DNA of 64,000 nt, from assembly GCA_947499145.1 (NCBI GenBank), contig CANMNB010000018.1:1-64000 (forward strand), written 5' to 3'. Of the stretch, positions 34,307-44,857 are shown piece by piece. The DNA is from an uncultured Arachnia sp. GTDB lineage: Bacteria; Actinomycetota; Actinomycetes; Propionibacteriales; Propionibacteriaceae. The notes under the pieces were generated by a model, which saw nothing but the letters and a program-made list of their open reading frames with translations, searched no databases and was not told the origin of the DNA. Positions within the stretch are counted from its first letter, which is position 1, and every line of letters starts with the position of its first letter. The position numbers were made by a program, and so were the translations under genes.

Positions 34307-36962
34307 CGCCGTTCTCCTCCGTGGCATCGGCAGCCTCCACGTCGGCTGCGGTCCCCTCTACGCTACCCTCTCCGGGCTCCGACGCCTCGTCGTCGGCCTC
34401 GTTGGCCTCGGACTCGTCGCCGTTCGTGACCGGCTCGGGGTAGAGGGCGATGGCGGCGACGCAGTCGTCACCGCGGACCCCGACGAACTTCACGCCCATG
34501 GTGTCGCGACCCTTGACCGCGACGTCGGCGACGGCGCTCCGCGTGACCTGGCCGGACTCCTTGATGGCGATGATCTCGTCGTTCTCGCCGACGATGAGGC
34601 CGCCGACGAGGCGTCCGCGGTCCTCGTTGAGGCGCATCGCCTTGATGCCGAGGCCGCCGCGGCCCTGGCGGCGGTACTCGCCGATCGCGCTGCGCTTGGC
34701 GAAGCCGCCGTCGGTGACGGTGAACACGAACTGCCCGCTGAGGTCGGCGTCGCCGGCGAGGACGGCCATGCTCAGCAGCTCGTCGCCGGGGCGGAACTTC
34801 ATGCCGGTGACGCCCGAGGTGGCGCGCCCCATCGGGCGCAGCTGCTCGTCGGAGGCCTGGAAGCGCACCGACTGGCCCTTGCGGGAGATCAGCAGCACGT
34901 CGTCGGTGGGCGAGCAGAGCGAGGCCCCGATCAGCTCGTCGTCCGCGTCGCGGAAGTTGATCGCGATGACGCCGGCCTGGCGCGGCGAGTCGTAGGACTG
35001 CAGCGCCGTCTTCTTCACCAGGCCCTTGCGGGTGGCGAGCAGGAGGTACGGCGCGTCGTCGTAGCCCTTGATCGTGAGCACCTGGGCGATCTCCTCGCCC
35101 GGCAGGAAGCTCAGCAGTCCGGCGACGTGGCCGCCCTTCGCGTCGCGTCCGGCCTCGGGGAGCTGCCAGACCTTCGCGCGGTAGACGCGGCCGAGGTTGG
35201 TGAAGAACAGCAGCCACTGGTGGTTGCTGGCGGTGAACAGGTGCGCCACCTCGTCGTCGGCCCGGAGCGTCGCGCCGCGCACGCCCTTGCCGCCGCGCTT
35301 CTGCAGCCGGTACATGTCCGCGCGGGTGCGCTTGGCGTAGCCGCCGTGGCTGATCGTGACCACGACGTCATCGTTGGGGATGAAGTCCTCCTCGGAGAAG
35401 TCCCCGTCGGCGGCGACGATCCGGGTGCGCCGTTCGTCGCCGTACTTGTCGACGATCTCCGCGAGCTCGTCGGAGACGATCTGGCGCTGGCGCTCCTCGC
35501 GAGCAAGGATGTCCTTGAGGTCCTCGATGCGGGCCTCGAGCGCGGCCAGGTGGTCAATGATCTTCTGGCGCTCCAGGGCGGCGAGGCGGCGGAGCTGCAT
35601 GTCGAGGATCGCGGTGGCCTGCACCTGGTCGATCCCGAGCAGCTGCATCAGACCCTCGCGGGCTTCCTCGGTGCTGGGCGAGCGGCGGATGAGGGCGATG
35701 ACCTCGTCCAGGGCGTCGAGCGCCTTGACGTAGCCGCGGTAGATGTGGGCCGACTTCTCGGCCTCGTCCAGCTGGTACTGGGTGCGGCGCCGGATGACCT
35801 CGAGCTGGTGCTTGATCCACAGCGAGATGAACTGGTCGAGGCGCAGGGTGCGGGGTACGTCGTCGACGAGCGCCAGCATGTTGCAGCCGAACGTGTCCTG
35901 CAGCGCGGTGTGCTTGTAGAGGTTGTTCATGACGACGCGCGGCTGGGCGTCGCGCTTCAGCACAATGACCAGGCGCTGGCCGGTGCGGCCCGACGAGTCG
36001 TCGCGGACGTCGGCGATGCCCGTGAGCTTGCCGGCGTTGACGAGCTCGGCGATGCGCAGCGCCAGGTTGTCCGGGTTGGTCATGTACGGCAGCTCGGTGA
36101 TCGCGATGATCTGGCGGCCGTTCGGGTCCTCCTCGAGGTCCATGACCGCGCGCATCACCACCGAGCCGCGGCCGGTGCGGTAGGCGTCCTCGATGCCCTG
36201 GCGGCCGACGATGAGGCCCCCGCCCGGGAAGTCGGGGCCCTGGATGCGGGCCATGGCGGCCTCGAGCAGCTCCTCCTTGGAGGCCTGGGGGTGCTCGAGT
36301 GCCCACTGGACGGCTTCGCCCACCTCGCGGAGGTTGTGGGTGGGGATGTTGGTGGCCATGCCGACGGCGATGCCCGTGGACCCGTTGACCAGCAGGTTCG
36401 GGAACCGGGCAGGGAGGACGACCGGCTCCTCCTCGCGGTTGTCGTAGTTGGGCTTGAAGTCGACGGTGTTCTGCTCGATCTCGCGCACCATCTCGGCGGC
36501 CAGCGGCGCGAGCTTGCACTCGGTGTACCGCATCGCGGCGGCCTTGTCGTTGCCCGGGCTGCCGAAGTTGCCCTGGCCGGTCACCAGCGGCAGGCGCATG
36601 GCCCATGGCTGCGCGAGGCGCACCAGGGTGTCGTAGATCGCGGAGTCGCCGTGCGGGTGGTAGAGGCCCATGACCTCGCCGACGACGCGGGAGCACTTGT
36701 TCCAGCCGCGGTCCGGGCGGTAGCCGCCGTCCCACATGGCGTACAGGACGCGACGGTGCACGGGCTTGAGCCCGTCGCGCACGTCGGGCAGGGCGCGCCC
36801 GACGATGACGCTCATCGCGTAGTCGAGGTAGGACCGCTGGATCTCCTCCTGCAGGTCCACTGGCTCGACGGTGCCCATCGCGGGGGGCACGATGTCGTCG
36901 ATCGTGGTGATGTCGTCGCCGCCGTCGGTGGGATCGTCGGGGCCGAAGGGTGTGTCACTCAT
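34299..36962 (-). CDS. gyrA: DNA gyrase subunit A
   Basis: An 887-aa subunit that breaks and rejoins DNA. The active-site Tyr is in the [10 protein letters not shown] region. The quinolone-determining region reads [12 protein letters not shown], with Ser and Asp at the positions equivalent to E. coli 83 and 87, so it looks quinolone-sensitive. The C-terminal beta-pinwheel carries a GyrA-box-like [10 protein letters not shown], and the chain ends in a long acidic tail. It starts 25 nt after gyrB and is coupled to the DUF3566 gene. Confidence 0.97.
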   Translation of the reverse strand: MSDTPFGPDDPTDGGDDITTIDDIVPPAMGTVEPVDLQEEIQRSYLDYAMSVIVGRALPDVRDGLKPVHRRVLYAMWDGGYRPDRGWNKCSRVVGEVMGLYHPHGDSAIYDTLVRLAQPWAMRLPLVTGQGNFGSPGNDKAAAMRYTECKLAPLAAEMVREIEQNTVDFKPNYDNREEEPVVLPARFPNLLVNGSTGIAVGMATNIPTHNLREVGEAVQWALEHPQASKEELLEAAMARIQGPDFPGGGLIVGRQGIEDAYRTGRGSVVMRAVMDLEEDPNGRQIIAITELPYMTNPDNLALRIAELVNAGKLTGIADVRDDSSGRTGQRLVIVLKRDAQPRVVMNNLYKHTALQDTFGCNMLALVDDVPRTLRLDQFISLWIKHQLEVIRRRTQYQLDEAEKSAHIYRGYVKALDALDEVIALIRRSPSTEEAREGLMQLLGIDQVQATAILDMQLRRLAALERQKIIDHLAALEARIEDLKDILAREERQRQIVSDELAEIVDKYGDERRTRIVAADGDFSEEDFIPNDDVVVTISHGGYAKRTRADMYRLQKRGGKGVRGATLRADDEVAHLFTASNHQWLLFFTNLGRVYRAKVWQLPEAGRDAKGGHVAGLLSFLPGEEIAQVLTIKGYDDAPYLLLATRKGLVKKTALQSYDSPRQAGVIAINFRDADDELIGASLCSPTDDVLLISRKGQSVRFQASDEQLRPMGRATSGVTGMKFRPGDELLSMAVLAGDADLSGQFVFTVTDGGFAKRSAIGEYRRQGRGGLGIKAMRLNEDRGRLVGGLIVGENDEIIAIKESGQVTRSAVADVAVKGRDTMGVKFVGVRGDDCVAAIALYPEPVTNGDESEANEADDEASEPGEGSVEGTAADVEAADATEENGDE

Positions 36963-36987
36963 GGTCTGCGTAGGTCCTTGTCCGGTC

Positions 36988-39036
<2,049 letters not shown>

Positions 39037-39060
39037 CCATATCTCCTTCGGCCACAAAAC

Positions 39061-39102
39061 GGCCGTCGGAACCCGACGGCCTGGAAAGCTGCTGCAATTC
39101 TA
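39061..39102 (-). promoter_or_regulatory. gyrB promoter -10 and leader hairpin
   Basis: On the minus strand a TAGAAT -10 box lies at 39097-39102, with only a weak -35. About 15-20 nt on, GGCCGTCGG and CCGACGGCC (39061-39081) form a perfect 9-bp stem with a 3-nt loop, followed by GTTTTG and then the ribosome-binding site. This looks like a short attenuator or a structure affecting gyrB translation. The remainder of the 386-bp gap up to the NfeD-like gene holds dispersed copy C and nothing else I recognise. Confidence 0.55.
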
Positions 39103-39263
39103 CCGCGAAACGTCTCGAAACCGGACATGGAACGGGCCATGGATGGCATCGAATCGGCCCGGATTCGCCGATAGGAGCGCCTGCGGGGACCGGATCCGGG
39201 GACGGATACGCATCCCGGGCCGCAAGAGGCTCAAATCGGGCGGTCACACCGGCCCGGCCCCGC

Positions 39264-39321
39264 GAAAAACGATCAGTGTTCGATTTTCCCCCGTCCGCTC
39301 CCGAGAATGCATCGCTGACCC
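39264..39321 (+). repeat. Dispersed 58-bp element, copy C
   Basis: Starts GAAAAACGATCAGTGTTCGA, keeps the CCCCGTCCG block and the CGAGAATGC block, and ends CTGACCC. Same element as at 22971 and 33355. Confidence 0.75.
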
Positions 39322-39422
39322 AGCACTCTTGCCACGTCGCCTCGCGGGGGAGCGCTTCCCCGAGACCGCCCACACATCGGGGGCCATGCCGATACATTGG
39401 ACCTGGACGGGGGCGATTCAAC

Positions 39423-39941
39423 GTGACCATTTTCCTGGTGATCGGCGTGATCGGGATCTTCATCGCTCTCCTCTCGCTGCTCCTCGGCGACGTCATCGAC
39501 GGCCTTGTCGACATCGACGTCGTGGGCGGCGACCTGTTCTCCGTCGCCAGCATCGCCGGCTTCCTCGGGGCCTTCGGCTTCGGCGGTTACACCTCCCTCG
39601 CTCTCATCGACGCGACGTGGCTCGCCGTCGTCGTCGGTCTCGCAGCCGGCGTGCTCGCGGCCTGGGGCGCGACGTCGCTGACCCGCTGGCTCAAGAGTGG
39701 CGAGCGGGCGGCCAACTTCCGCTCCGAGAGCCTCATCGGCGCTCCCGCCCGCGTCATCACCGACATCCCGGAGGCGGGCTTCGGCGAGGTGCGCATCCAC
39801 GGCCAGGGCGGGTCCCGCAAGCGGGCCGCGCGGGCCGCGGTCGCCATCCCGACCGGAACCGAGGTGTGGGTCTCTGCCATCGTCTCCCCCACCGCCGTCG
39901 AGGTCACCCCCAGCCACGACCTGCCCGAGCTCGACGGATAG
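39423..39941 (+). CDS. NfeD-like membrane protein partnering flotillin
   Basis: A 172-aa protein from GTG 39423. Two or three N-terminal helices (about 2-22, 38-60, 64-84; TIFLVIGVIGIFIALLSLLL at the start) are followed by an OB-fold-like domain (LIGAPARVITDIPEAGFGEV onward). This short NfeD form, like YuaF of Bacillus, pairs with flotillin and helps organise membrane microdomains. The flotillin gene starts 49 nt later. Confidence 0.82.
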   Translation: MTIFLVIGVIGIFIALLSLLLGDVIDGLVDIDVVGGDLFSVASIAGFLGAFGFGGYTSLALIDATWLAVVVGLAAGVLAAWGATSLTRWLKSGERAANFRSESLIGAPARVITDIPEAGFGEVRIHGQGGSRKRAARAAVAIPTGTEVWVSAIVSPTAVEVTPSHDLPELDG

Positions 39942-39990
39942 CCCACTCCCCCATCCCCCCACCCCCGAACCACCAGAAGGAACCAGCACC

Positions 39991-41505
39991 ATGCCCGAAC
40001 TGCCACCGCTCCTCGTCGGGATCGGCGGAGCGCTCCTGCTCCTCGTCCTGATCGTCTGGCTCGTCGCGAGCCGCTACAAGGTCGCCCGGCCCAGCGAGGC
40101 GTACATCATCACCGGCCAGAAGGGGAAGGCCGTCACCAACCCGGAGACGGGACTGGTCTCCACCGACCTCAGCGGACAGAAGGTCATCATGGGCGGCGGC
40201 GTGTTCGTCGTCCCGTTCATCCAGCGCCTCCACGTGCTCGACCTGTCCAGCCGCCGCATCATGGTCCAGATCCGCAACGCGGTCTCCGGGCAGGGCATCA
40301 AGCTCAACCTCGACGGCGTCGCCATCGTCAAGGTGGGTGGCAACGAGGACTCCATCCGCGCCGCCGCCCAGCGCTTCCTGATGCAGCAGGACGAGATCGA
40401 GACCTTTACCCAGGAGACCCTCGCCGGTTCCCTGCGCAGCATCGTCGGTTCCCTCTCGGTGGAGCAGATCATCCGCGACCGCGCCGCCTTCGCCCAGCGT
40501 GTCGCCGACGAGTCCGAGTCGTCCCTGACCGGCCAGGGTCTCGTGCTCGACACCTTCCAGATCCAGGACATCACCGACGACGGCACGTACCTCTCCGATC
40601 TGGGTCGTCCCGAGTCCGCCAAGGTCGGACGGCTCGCCGCCGTCGCCGAGGCGGAGGCGCGACGTGAGGCCGAGCAGGCGCGCATCCTCGCCGAGCAGGA
40701 AATCGCCATCGCACAGCGCGCGCTGGTGCTGAAGGAGTCGGAGATCAAGGCGGAGACCGACGCTGCCCGCGCCAAGGCTGCCGCTGCCGGACCGCTCGCG
40801 CAGGCCGACCAGGACCAGAACATCCTCGCCGAGCAGGAGAAGGTGGCCGTTCGCCAGGCGTCGCTCAAGGAGCGCCAGCTGGACACCGAGGTGCGCAAGC
40901 CCGCCGACGCCCAGCGCTACCAGATGGAGACCGAGGCTCAGGGTCGTCGCAACTCGGAGATCTTCGAGGCCGAGGCCCGCAAGGCCGCCGCCATTGCTGC
41001 CGCCGAGGCCGAGGCGGAGAAGGCGCGCCTGACCGGCGTCGGCGAGCAGTCCCGCCGCTCCGCACTGGCCGAGGCCGAGGCCATCGAGGGCGCCAAGCGC
41101 GGCGAGGCGGAGAAGGCCCGGCGTATCGCCGAGGCCGAGGCCGTCCGCGCCGAGGGCGAGGCCCAGGCCGCCTCCGTGCTCGCCGTCGGGTCCGCCGAGG
41201 CGGAGGCCATGGACAAGCGTGCCGCCGCGTTCGCCAAGTACAACGACGCCGCGGTGCTGCAGATGCTGGTCGAGGTGCTGCCTCAGGTGGCACGCGAGGT
41301 CGCCGCCCCGATGGCCTCCATCGACAAGCTGACCGTGGTCTCCACCGACGGGGCGGGCGCGCTGCCCAAGCAGGTCAACGACAACGTCGTGCAGACGGTG
41401 GAGATGATCAAGAACACCACGGGCATCGACCTGATGAACATCTTCAAGGAACGCGTCGCCACGTCCAGCGATGTGATCCCCGGCGACGTCGCTGCCCGCG
41501 ACTGA
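39991..41505 (+). CDS. Flotillin-family (SPFH) scaffold protein
   Basis: A 504-aa protein from ATG 39991 (AGAAGGA upstream). One N-terminal membrane helix (about 5-27), the SPFH domain (about 40-225, with AETFTQETLAGSLRSIVG-like core seen as FTQETLAGSLRSIVGSLSVE), then a long coiled coil rich in AEAEA/EA repeats to about 440, typical of FloT/YuaG. It forms membrane microdomain scaffolds. It is bicistronic with the NfeD-like gene. A strong hairpin follows the stop. Confidence 0.92.
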   Translation: MPELPPLLVGIGGALLLLVLIVWLVASRYKVARPSEAYIITGQKGKAVTNPETGLVSTDLSGQKVIMGGGVFVVPFIQRLHVLDLSSRRIMVQIRNAVSGQGIKLNLDGVAIVKVGGNEDSIRAAAQRFLMQQDEIETFTQETLAGSLRSIVGSLSVEQIIRDRAAFAQRVADESESSLTGQGLVLDTFQIQDITDDGTYLSDLGRPESAKVGRLAAVAEAEARREAEQARILAEQEIAIAQRALVLKESEIKAETDAARAKAAAAGPLAQADQDQNILAEQEKVAVRQASLKERQLDTEVRKPADAQRYQMETEAQGRRNSEIFEAEARKAAAIAAAEAEAEKARLTGVGEQSRRSALAEAEAIEGAKRGEAEKARRIAEAEAVRAEGEAQAASVLAVGSAEAEAMDKRAAAFAKYNDAAVLQMLVEVLPQVAREVAAPMASIDKLTVVSTDGAGALPKQVNDNVVQTVEMIKNTTGIDLMNIFKERVATSSDVIPGDVAARD

Positions 41506-41514
41506 CCCCCCGGC

Positions 41515-41555
41515 GCGACGCGGCCCCGTTCCCTTGGGGAGCGGGGCCGTGTCGC
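41515..41555. terminator. 14-bp hairpin between flotillin and dciA
   Basis: Bases 41515-41528 pair with 41542-41555 over 14 positions (one G-T), with a 13-nt loop. It lies between two converging genes and probably terminates both. There is no T-tract, as is common in actinobacteria. Confidence 0.75.
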
Positions 41556-41562
41556 GTCCGGG

Positions 41563-42123
41563 TCAGCCGTAGGTGTCGCGCGGGCCACGGCCGTCGCGCA
41601 CGGAGCGACGCCCCTTCTTCCAACTGGGCGCGTTGGGTCCGCGGATCTCCACGCGGGTGACGGTCTGCTCCCCCAGCTCGGCGTTCAGCTTCGCCACCAA
41701 CTGGGGGGCGCTGTAGCGCATCCCCGTGGCCCAGGCCGTGGAGTCGCACTGGACGGTGAGCACGCCGTCGGCGAAGTTGACGGGCTGGCTGTGCTCCGCG
41801 TTGTCGCGCCCGACGAGCCCCTCCCAGTTCCGCAGGACCGTGGCGAGGGAGATCTGCTTGCGCCACCCGCGGGCGTCGCTGACCCGCCGGAGGACGCTGC
41901 CGAGGAGCTGGGGGTCGCGGTCGTCGGGGCGCGGCGAGGAGCGCTGCTCGGTGAACTGGCGGGGGCGACGGCGACCCGGTCGCGGCGTCACGCCGGCCGA
42001 CGGCGGCAGCGCGGGGGCGGACGCGGTCTGGCGGGCGATCCGGGCGGCGAGGTCGAGGCCAGTGGGGTCGTGCTCCGGTTCCTGGGCCTCCGCCTCCAGC
42101 GGCTCGTCGGGGGTCTCGGTCAC
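41563..42123 (-). CDS. DciA-like protein (DUF721), putative helicase-loading factor
   Basis: A 186-aa protein from GTG 42123, overlapping the recF stop (GTGA). The DUF721 domain is in the C-terminal half: VLRNWEGLVGRDNAEHSQPV, LTVQCDSTAWATGMRYSAPQ, VTRVEIRGPNAPSWKKG. DUF721/DciA proteins load the replicative helicase DnaB in bacteria that lack DnaC, and the gene sits between recF and gyrB in actinobacteria. The first 75 residues are low-complexity. Confidence 0.88.
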   Translation of the reverse strand: MTETPDEPLEAEAQEPEHDPTGLDLAARIARQTASAPALPPSAGVTPRPGRRRPRQFTEQRSSPRPDDRDPQLLGSVLRRVSDARGWRKQISLATVLRNWEGLVGRDNAEHSQPVNFADGVLTVQCDSTAWATGMRYSAPQLVAKLNAELGEQTVTRVEIRGPNAPSWKKGRRSVRDGRGPRDTYG

Positions 42124-43268
42124 GCCGTCGCCTCCTCCACGGTGCCCGCCGAGACGCGGAACCGGCGCTCGGAGGGGAAGTCGGGGACGTCGGCGCCGAC
42201 CGCCGCGGTGATGAGGACCTGCTCGGCGTCCTCGACGGCGTGGGCGAGCCGTTCCCGACGCGACGTGTCCAGCTCCGCGAACACGTCGTCGAGCACCAGG
42301 ACGGGCTCGGTGCCGTCGTCGCGGACCAGGCTGAACCCACCCAGCCGAAGCGACAGGGCGAGGGACCAGGACTCCCCGTGCGAGGCGTAACCCTTGGCGG
42401 GGAGCGCGCCGATGGCGAGGTCGACGTCGTCGCGCTGAGGACCGACGAGCGTCACTCCCCGGGCGAGCTCCTCGCCGCGGCGCTCCTGCATGGCGGCCAG
42501 GAGTCGCTCGGTGAGGTCGGCGCGGACGTCCGTCGCGTCGGCCGCACCGGCGAGGTCGAGGCTGGTCTTGTACTGCAGACCCACGTCGTTGTTGACCGGC
42601 GCGATGGTCTCGTAGGCGCGCTGGACGTGGGGGCGGACGTCGGCGAGCGTGTCGAGGCGGGCGTGCAGGATCTCGGCGCCGATGCGGGCGAGCTGTTCGT
42701 TCCACGCCTCGAGGGTGGACTCCTCGTCTCCCGCCGGTGCCCGCATCGAGCGGCCCGACATCGACTTGAGCAGGGCGTTCCGCTGCTTCAGCACGCGGTC
42801 GAGGTCCTGTCGGACGCCCGCCATGCGGGGCCATCGGGTGACCACGAGGGAGTCGAGCCAGCCACGTCGGTCCGCCGGGTCCTCGCGGACGATGGCGATG
42901 TCCACGGGCGAGAACACGACCGTCCGAAGCGCGCCGACGATGTCGCGCGGCCGGGCCGGTGCGCGGTTGAGACGCGCGACGTTCGCCTTGCCCGTCGCGA
43001 TCTCGAGTTCGACGGTGATGGTGCGCTCGTCGTCGCGCGCGGCCTGGACGCAGGAGCGGATGATGGCCGAGTGGGCGCCGGCGCGGATGAGGGGAGCCGA
43101 CGTCGCGACCCGGTGCGACGACAGCGTGGAGAGGTACTCGACGGCCTCGACGAGGTTTGTCTTGCCCTGGCCGTTCGATCCGACGAACACGTTCACGCCG
43201 GCGGCGAGGTCCACGCTCGCCTGCGTGTAGTTGCGGAAGTCCGTCAGGGACAGCTGGGTCACGAACAT
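42120..43268 (-). CDS. recF: DNA replication/repair protein RecF
   Basis: A 382-aa SMC-like ATPase that helps load RecA at gaps. Walker A is GSNGQGKTNLVEAVEYL, the signature-like segment lies in GESWSLALSLRLG, and Walker B is VLVLDDVFAELD. ATG 43268 (MFVTQLSLTDFRNY) gives the canonical N-terminus. It is coupled to the DUF721 gene. The 299-bp gap to dnaN is unusually long and is filled by a repeat array. Confidence 0.95.
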   Translation of the reverse strand: MFVTQLSLTDFRNYTQASVDLAAGVNVFVGSNGQGKTNLVEAVEYLSTLSSHRVATSAPLIRAGAHSAIIRSCVQAARDDERTITVELEIATGKANVARLNRAPARPRDIVGALRTVVFSPVDIAIVREDPADRRGWLDSLVVTRWPRMAGVRQDLDRVLKQRNALLKSMSGRSMRAPAGDEESTLEAWNEQLARIGAEILHARLDTLADVRPHVQRAYETIAPVNNDVGLQYKTSLDLAGAADATDVRADLTERLLAAMQERRGEELARGVTLVGPQRDDVDLAIGALPAKGYASHGESWSLALSLRLGGFSLVRDDGTEPVLVLDDVFAELDTSRRERLAHAVEDAEQVLITAAVGADVPDFPSERRFRVSAGTVEEATA

Positions 43269-43329
43269 GTCGTGCCCGATCCTACGTGGGTGGTGCCACG
43301 GCGTCGGTGGCGCGCCAGTCCCGTCGCGG

Positions 43330-43515
43330 ACGCCAGCCTTACTCCTTTTTGCCAGCGCTGTATCGCTGGTGACGAGCAGTTCGGCTGGCATACCGGAGTT
43401 AGCGCGGGCGTGGCCACACCATGACTGGCGCACAGAAGGTCACCGCTGGCGTTGGCAATGAAGGCTGGCAACAGCGGCAATAGCACTGGCAAGGATGGGA
43501 GTAACGCTGGCGTCC
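43330..43515 (+). repeat. Iteron-like array of about 20-bp GCTGGC units, copy 1 (recF-dnaN gap)
   Basis: The array begins with ACGCCAGCCTTACTCC and a GCCAGCGCTG...CGCTGG hairpin. CTGGC-type cores then follow at about 43384, 43403, 43424, 43445, 43464, 43485 and 43506, spaced 19-21 bp. Units are degenerate. Related arrays with the same left end and orientation are at 48655 and 63366. The period is not a multiple of 3 and no gene fits, so this is not coding DNA. Confidence 0.75.
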
Positions 43516-43567
43516 GCGACGCGGTATCCGAACGCCGTGTTGCGACGATCCGCGCCGCCCCCGGACC

Positions 43568-44728
43568 TCAGCCGGGCAGGCGCATCAGCATGATCACGTG
43601 GCGGTAGTCGAGCAGCTGGTCGCCGTCGATGGACGCCAGGCCGGTGATCAGGCAGGGCTTGCCGGGCGCGGTGAACGAGAAGTGCGCGTAGGGGGCGTCG
43701 AGGGCGTTCAGGGCGTCCAGGAGGTACTGGGGGTTGAAGCCGGCGGCGGTGATGGACTGCTCGTCGGTGGTGACCTCGACCTCGGCGGGGATGGCCTCGG
43801 ACGCCTGCGCCTGGTCGCCGGTCGCGGCCTCGAGGGCGATGTTGTCCTCGTTGATGATCATGCGGAGCGGGGTGTTGCGCTCGGCGACGAGGGAGACGCG
43901 CTTGACGGCCGAGAGCAGCTCGTCGCGCGGGACGCGCACCGCGACGGTGGGCGTGACGTCCATGAGGTGGCGGACCTTCGGGAAGGTTTGGTTCAGCAGG
44001 CGGGTGGTGGCCTCGCGGCTGCCCTTGGAGCCCTCGCCGATGAAGCCGGCTAGCCCCTCGCCCTCGGACTCGGTGGTGGACAGCGAAATCGTGACGGTCT
44101 CGCCGCTGGTCAGCGACTTGGCTGTCTCCGCCAGGACACGGCCCGGCACCAGGACCGCACCCGAGACGTCGGGGGCGGACGGCTGCCAGGTGATCTCCTT
44201 CAGCGCCATGCGGTACCGGTCGGTGGCCAGGAGGGAGAGCTGGTCGCCCTCGATCTCCACCCGGACCCCGGTGAAGACGTTCAGCAGCTCGTCGCGGCCG
44301 GCGGCGACGACGACCTGGGCGACGGCCTTCTCGAAGACGTTCGCGGCGACGACTCCGGTCTGGGTGGGCATCTCCGGCAGGCTGGGGTACTCGTCGACCG
44401 GCAGCGTCTGCAGGGTGAAGCGTGCGGATCCGCAGGTGAGCTCGACCTTGGAGTGGTCGGCGACCATGTCGACCGGCTTGTTCGGCAGCGAGCGGGCGAT
44501 GTCGGCGAGGAGCCGACCGGAGACCAGGGCGGTGCCCTCCTCCTTGACCTCGCTCGGCATCGTGACCTTTGCCGACGTCGTGGAGTCGAACGTCGAGAGG
44601 GTCACGGAGTCACCGGCTGCCTCGATGAGCAGGCCCGCGAGGATGGGGGCGGTGGGACGGGTCGGGAGGCTGCGAGCCACCCAGGCAACGGCGTCGGCCA
44701 GTGCGTCGCGTTCCACACGGATCTTCAC
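43568..44728 (-). CDS. dnaN: DNA polymerase III beta subunit (sliding clamp)
   Basis: A 386-aa clamp of three similar domains: KIRVERDALADAVAWVARSL at the start, GSARFTLQTLPVDEYPSLPE in the middle and the C-terminal YRHVIMLMRLPG, which ends in the usual motif. GTG 44728 is chosen over ATG 44734 because AGGGG would lie directly against the ATG but 6 nt before the GTG. In most actinobacteria dnaN directly follows dnaA; here an ABC exporter lies between. Confidence 0.96.
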   Translation of the reverse strand: MKIRVERDALADAVAWVARSLPTRPTAPILAGLLIEAAGDSVTLSTFDSTTSAKVTMPSEVKEEGTALVSGRLLADIARSLPNKPVDMVADHSKVELTCGSARFTLQTLPVDEYPSLPEMPTQTGVVAANVFEKAVAQVVVAAGRDELLNVFTGVRVEIEGDQLSLLATDRYRMALKEITWQPSAPDVSGAVLVPGRVLAETAKSLTSGETVTISLSTTESEGEGLAGFIGEGSKGSREATTRLLNQTFPKVRHLMDVTPTVAVRVPRDELLSAVKRVSLVAERNTPLRMIINEDNIALEAATGDQAQASEAIPAEVEVTTDEQSITAAGFNPQYLLDALNALDAPYAHFSFTAPGKPCLITGLASIDGDQLLDYRHVIMLMRLPG

Positions 44729-44857
44729 GAACATCCCCTACTCGTTGTCAGGCCAAGTCGGATCGCGCCGCCGCGGCGCGGGCCGGTCGTGCCAGAAGCA
44801 TACCGGTTCACGTCCCGCCCGTGGGCCCGGGAGAAGCGCCGATGATGCCCGGCCGGA

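Noticed and set aside
34299-36962. Quinolone resistance in gyrA
   Set aside because: The HGDSAIYDT segment has the sensitive-type Ser and Asp residues.
43330-43515. CRISPR array in the recF-dnaN gap
   Set aside because: The units are about 20 bp with degenerate 7-10 bp cores and no unique spacers of normal length, and there are no cas genes in the window.
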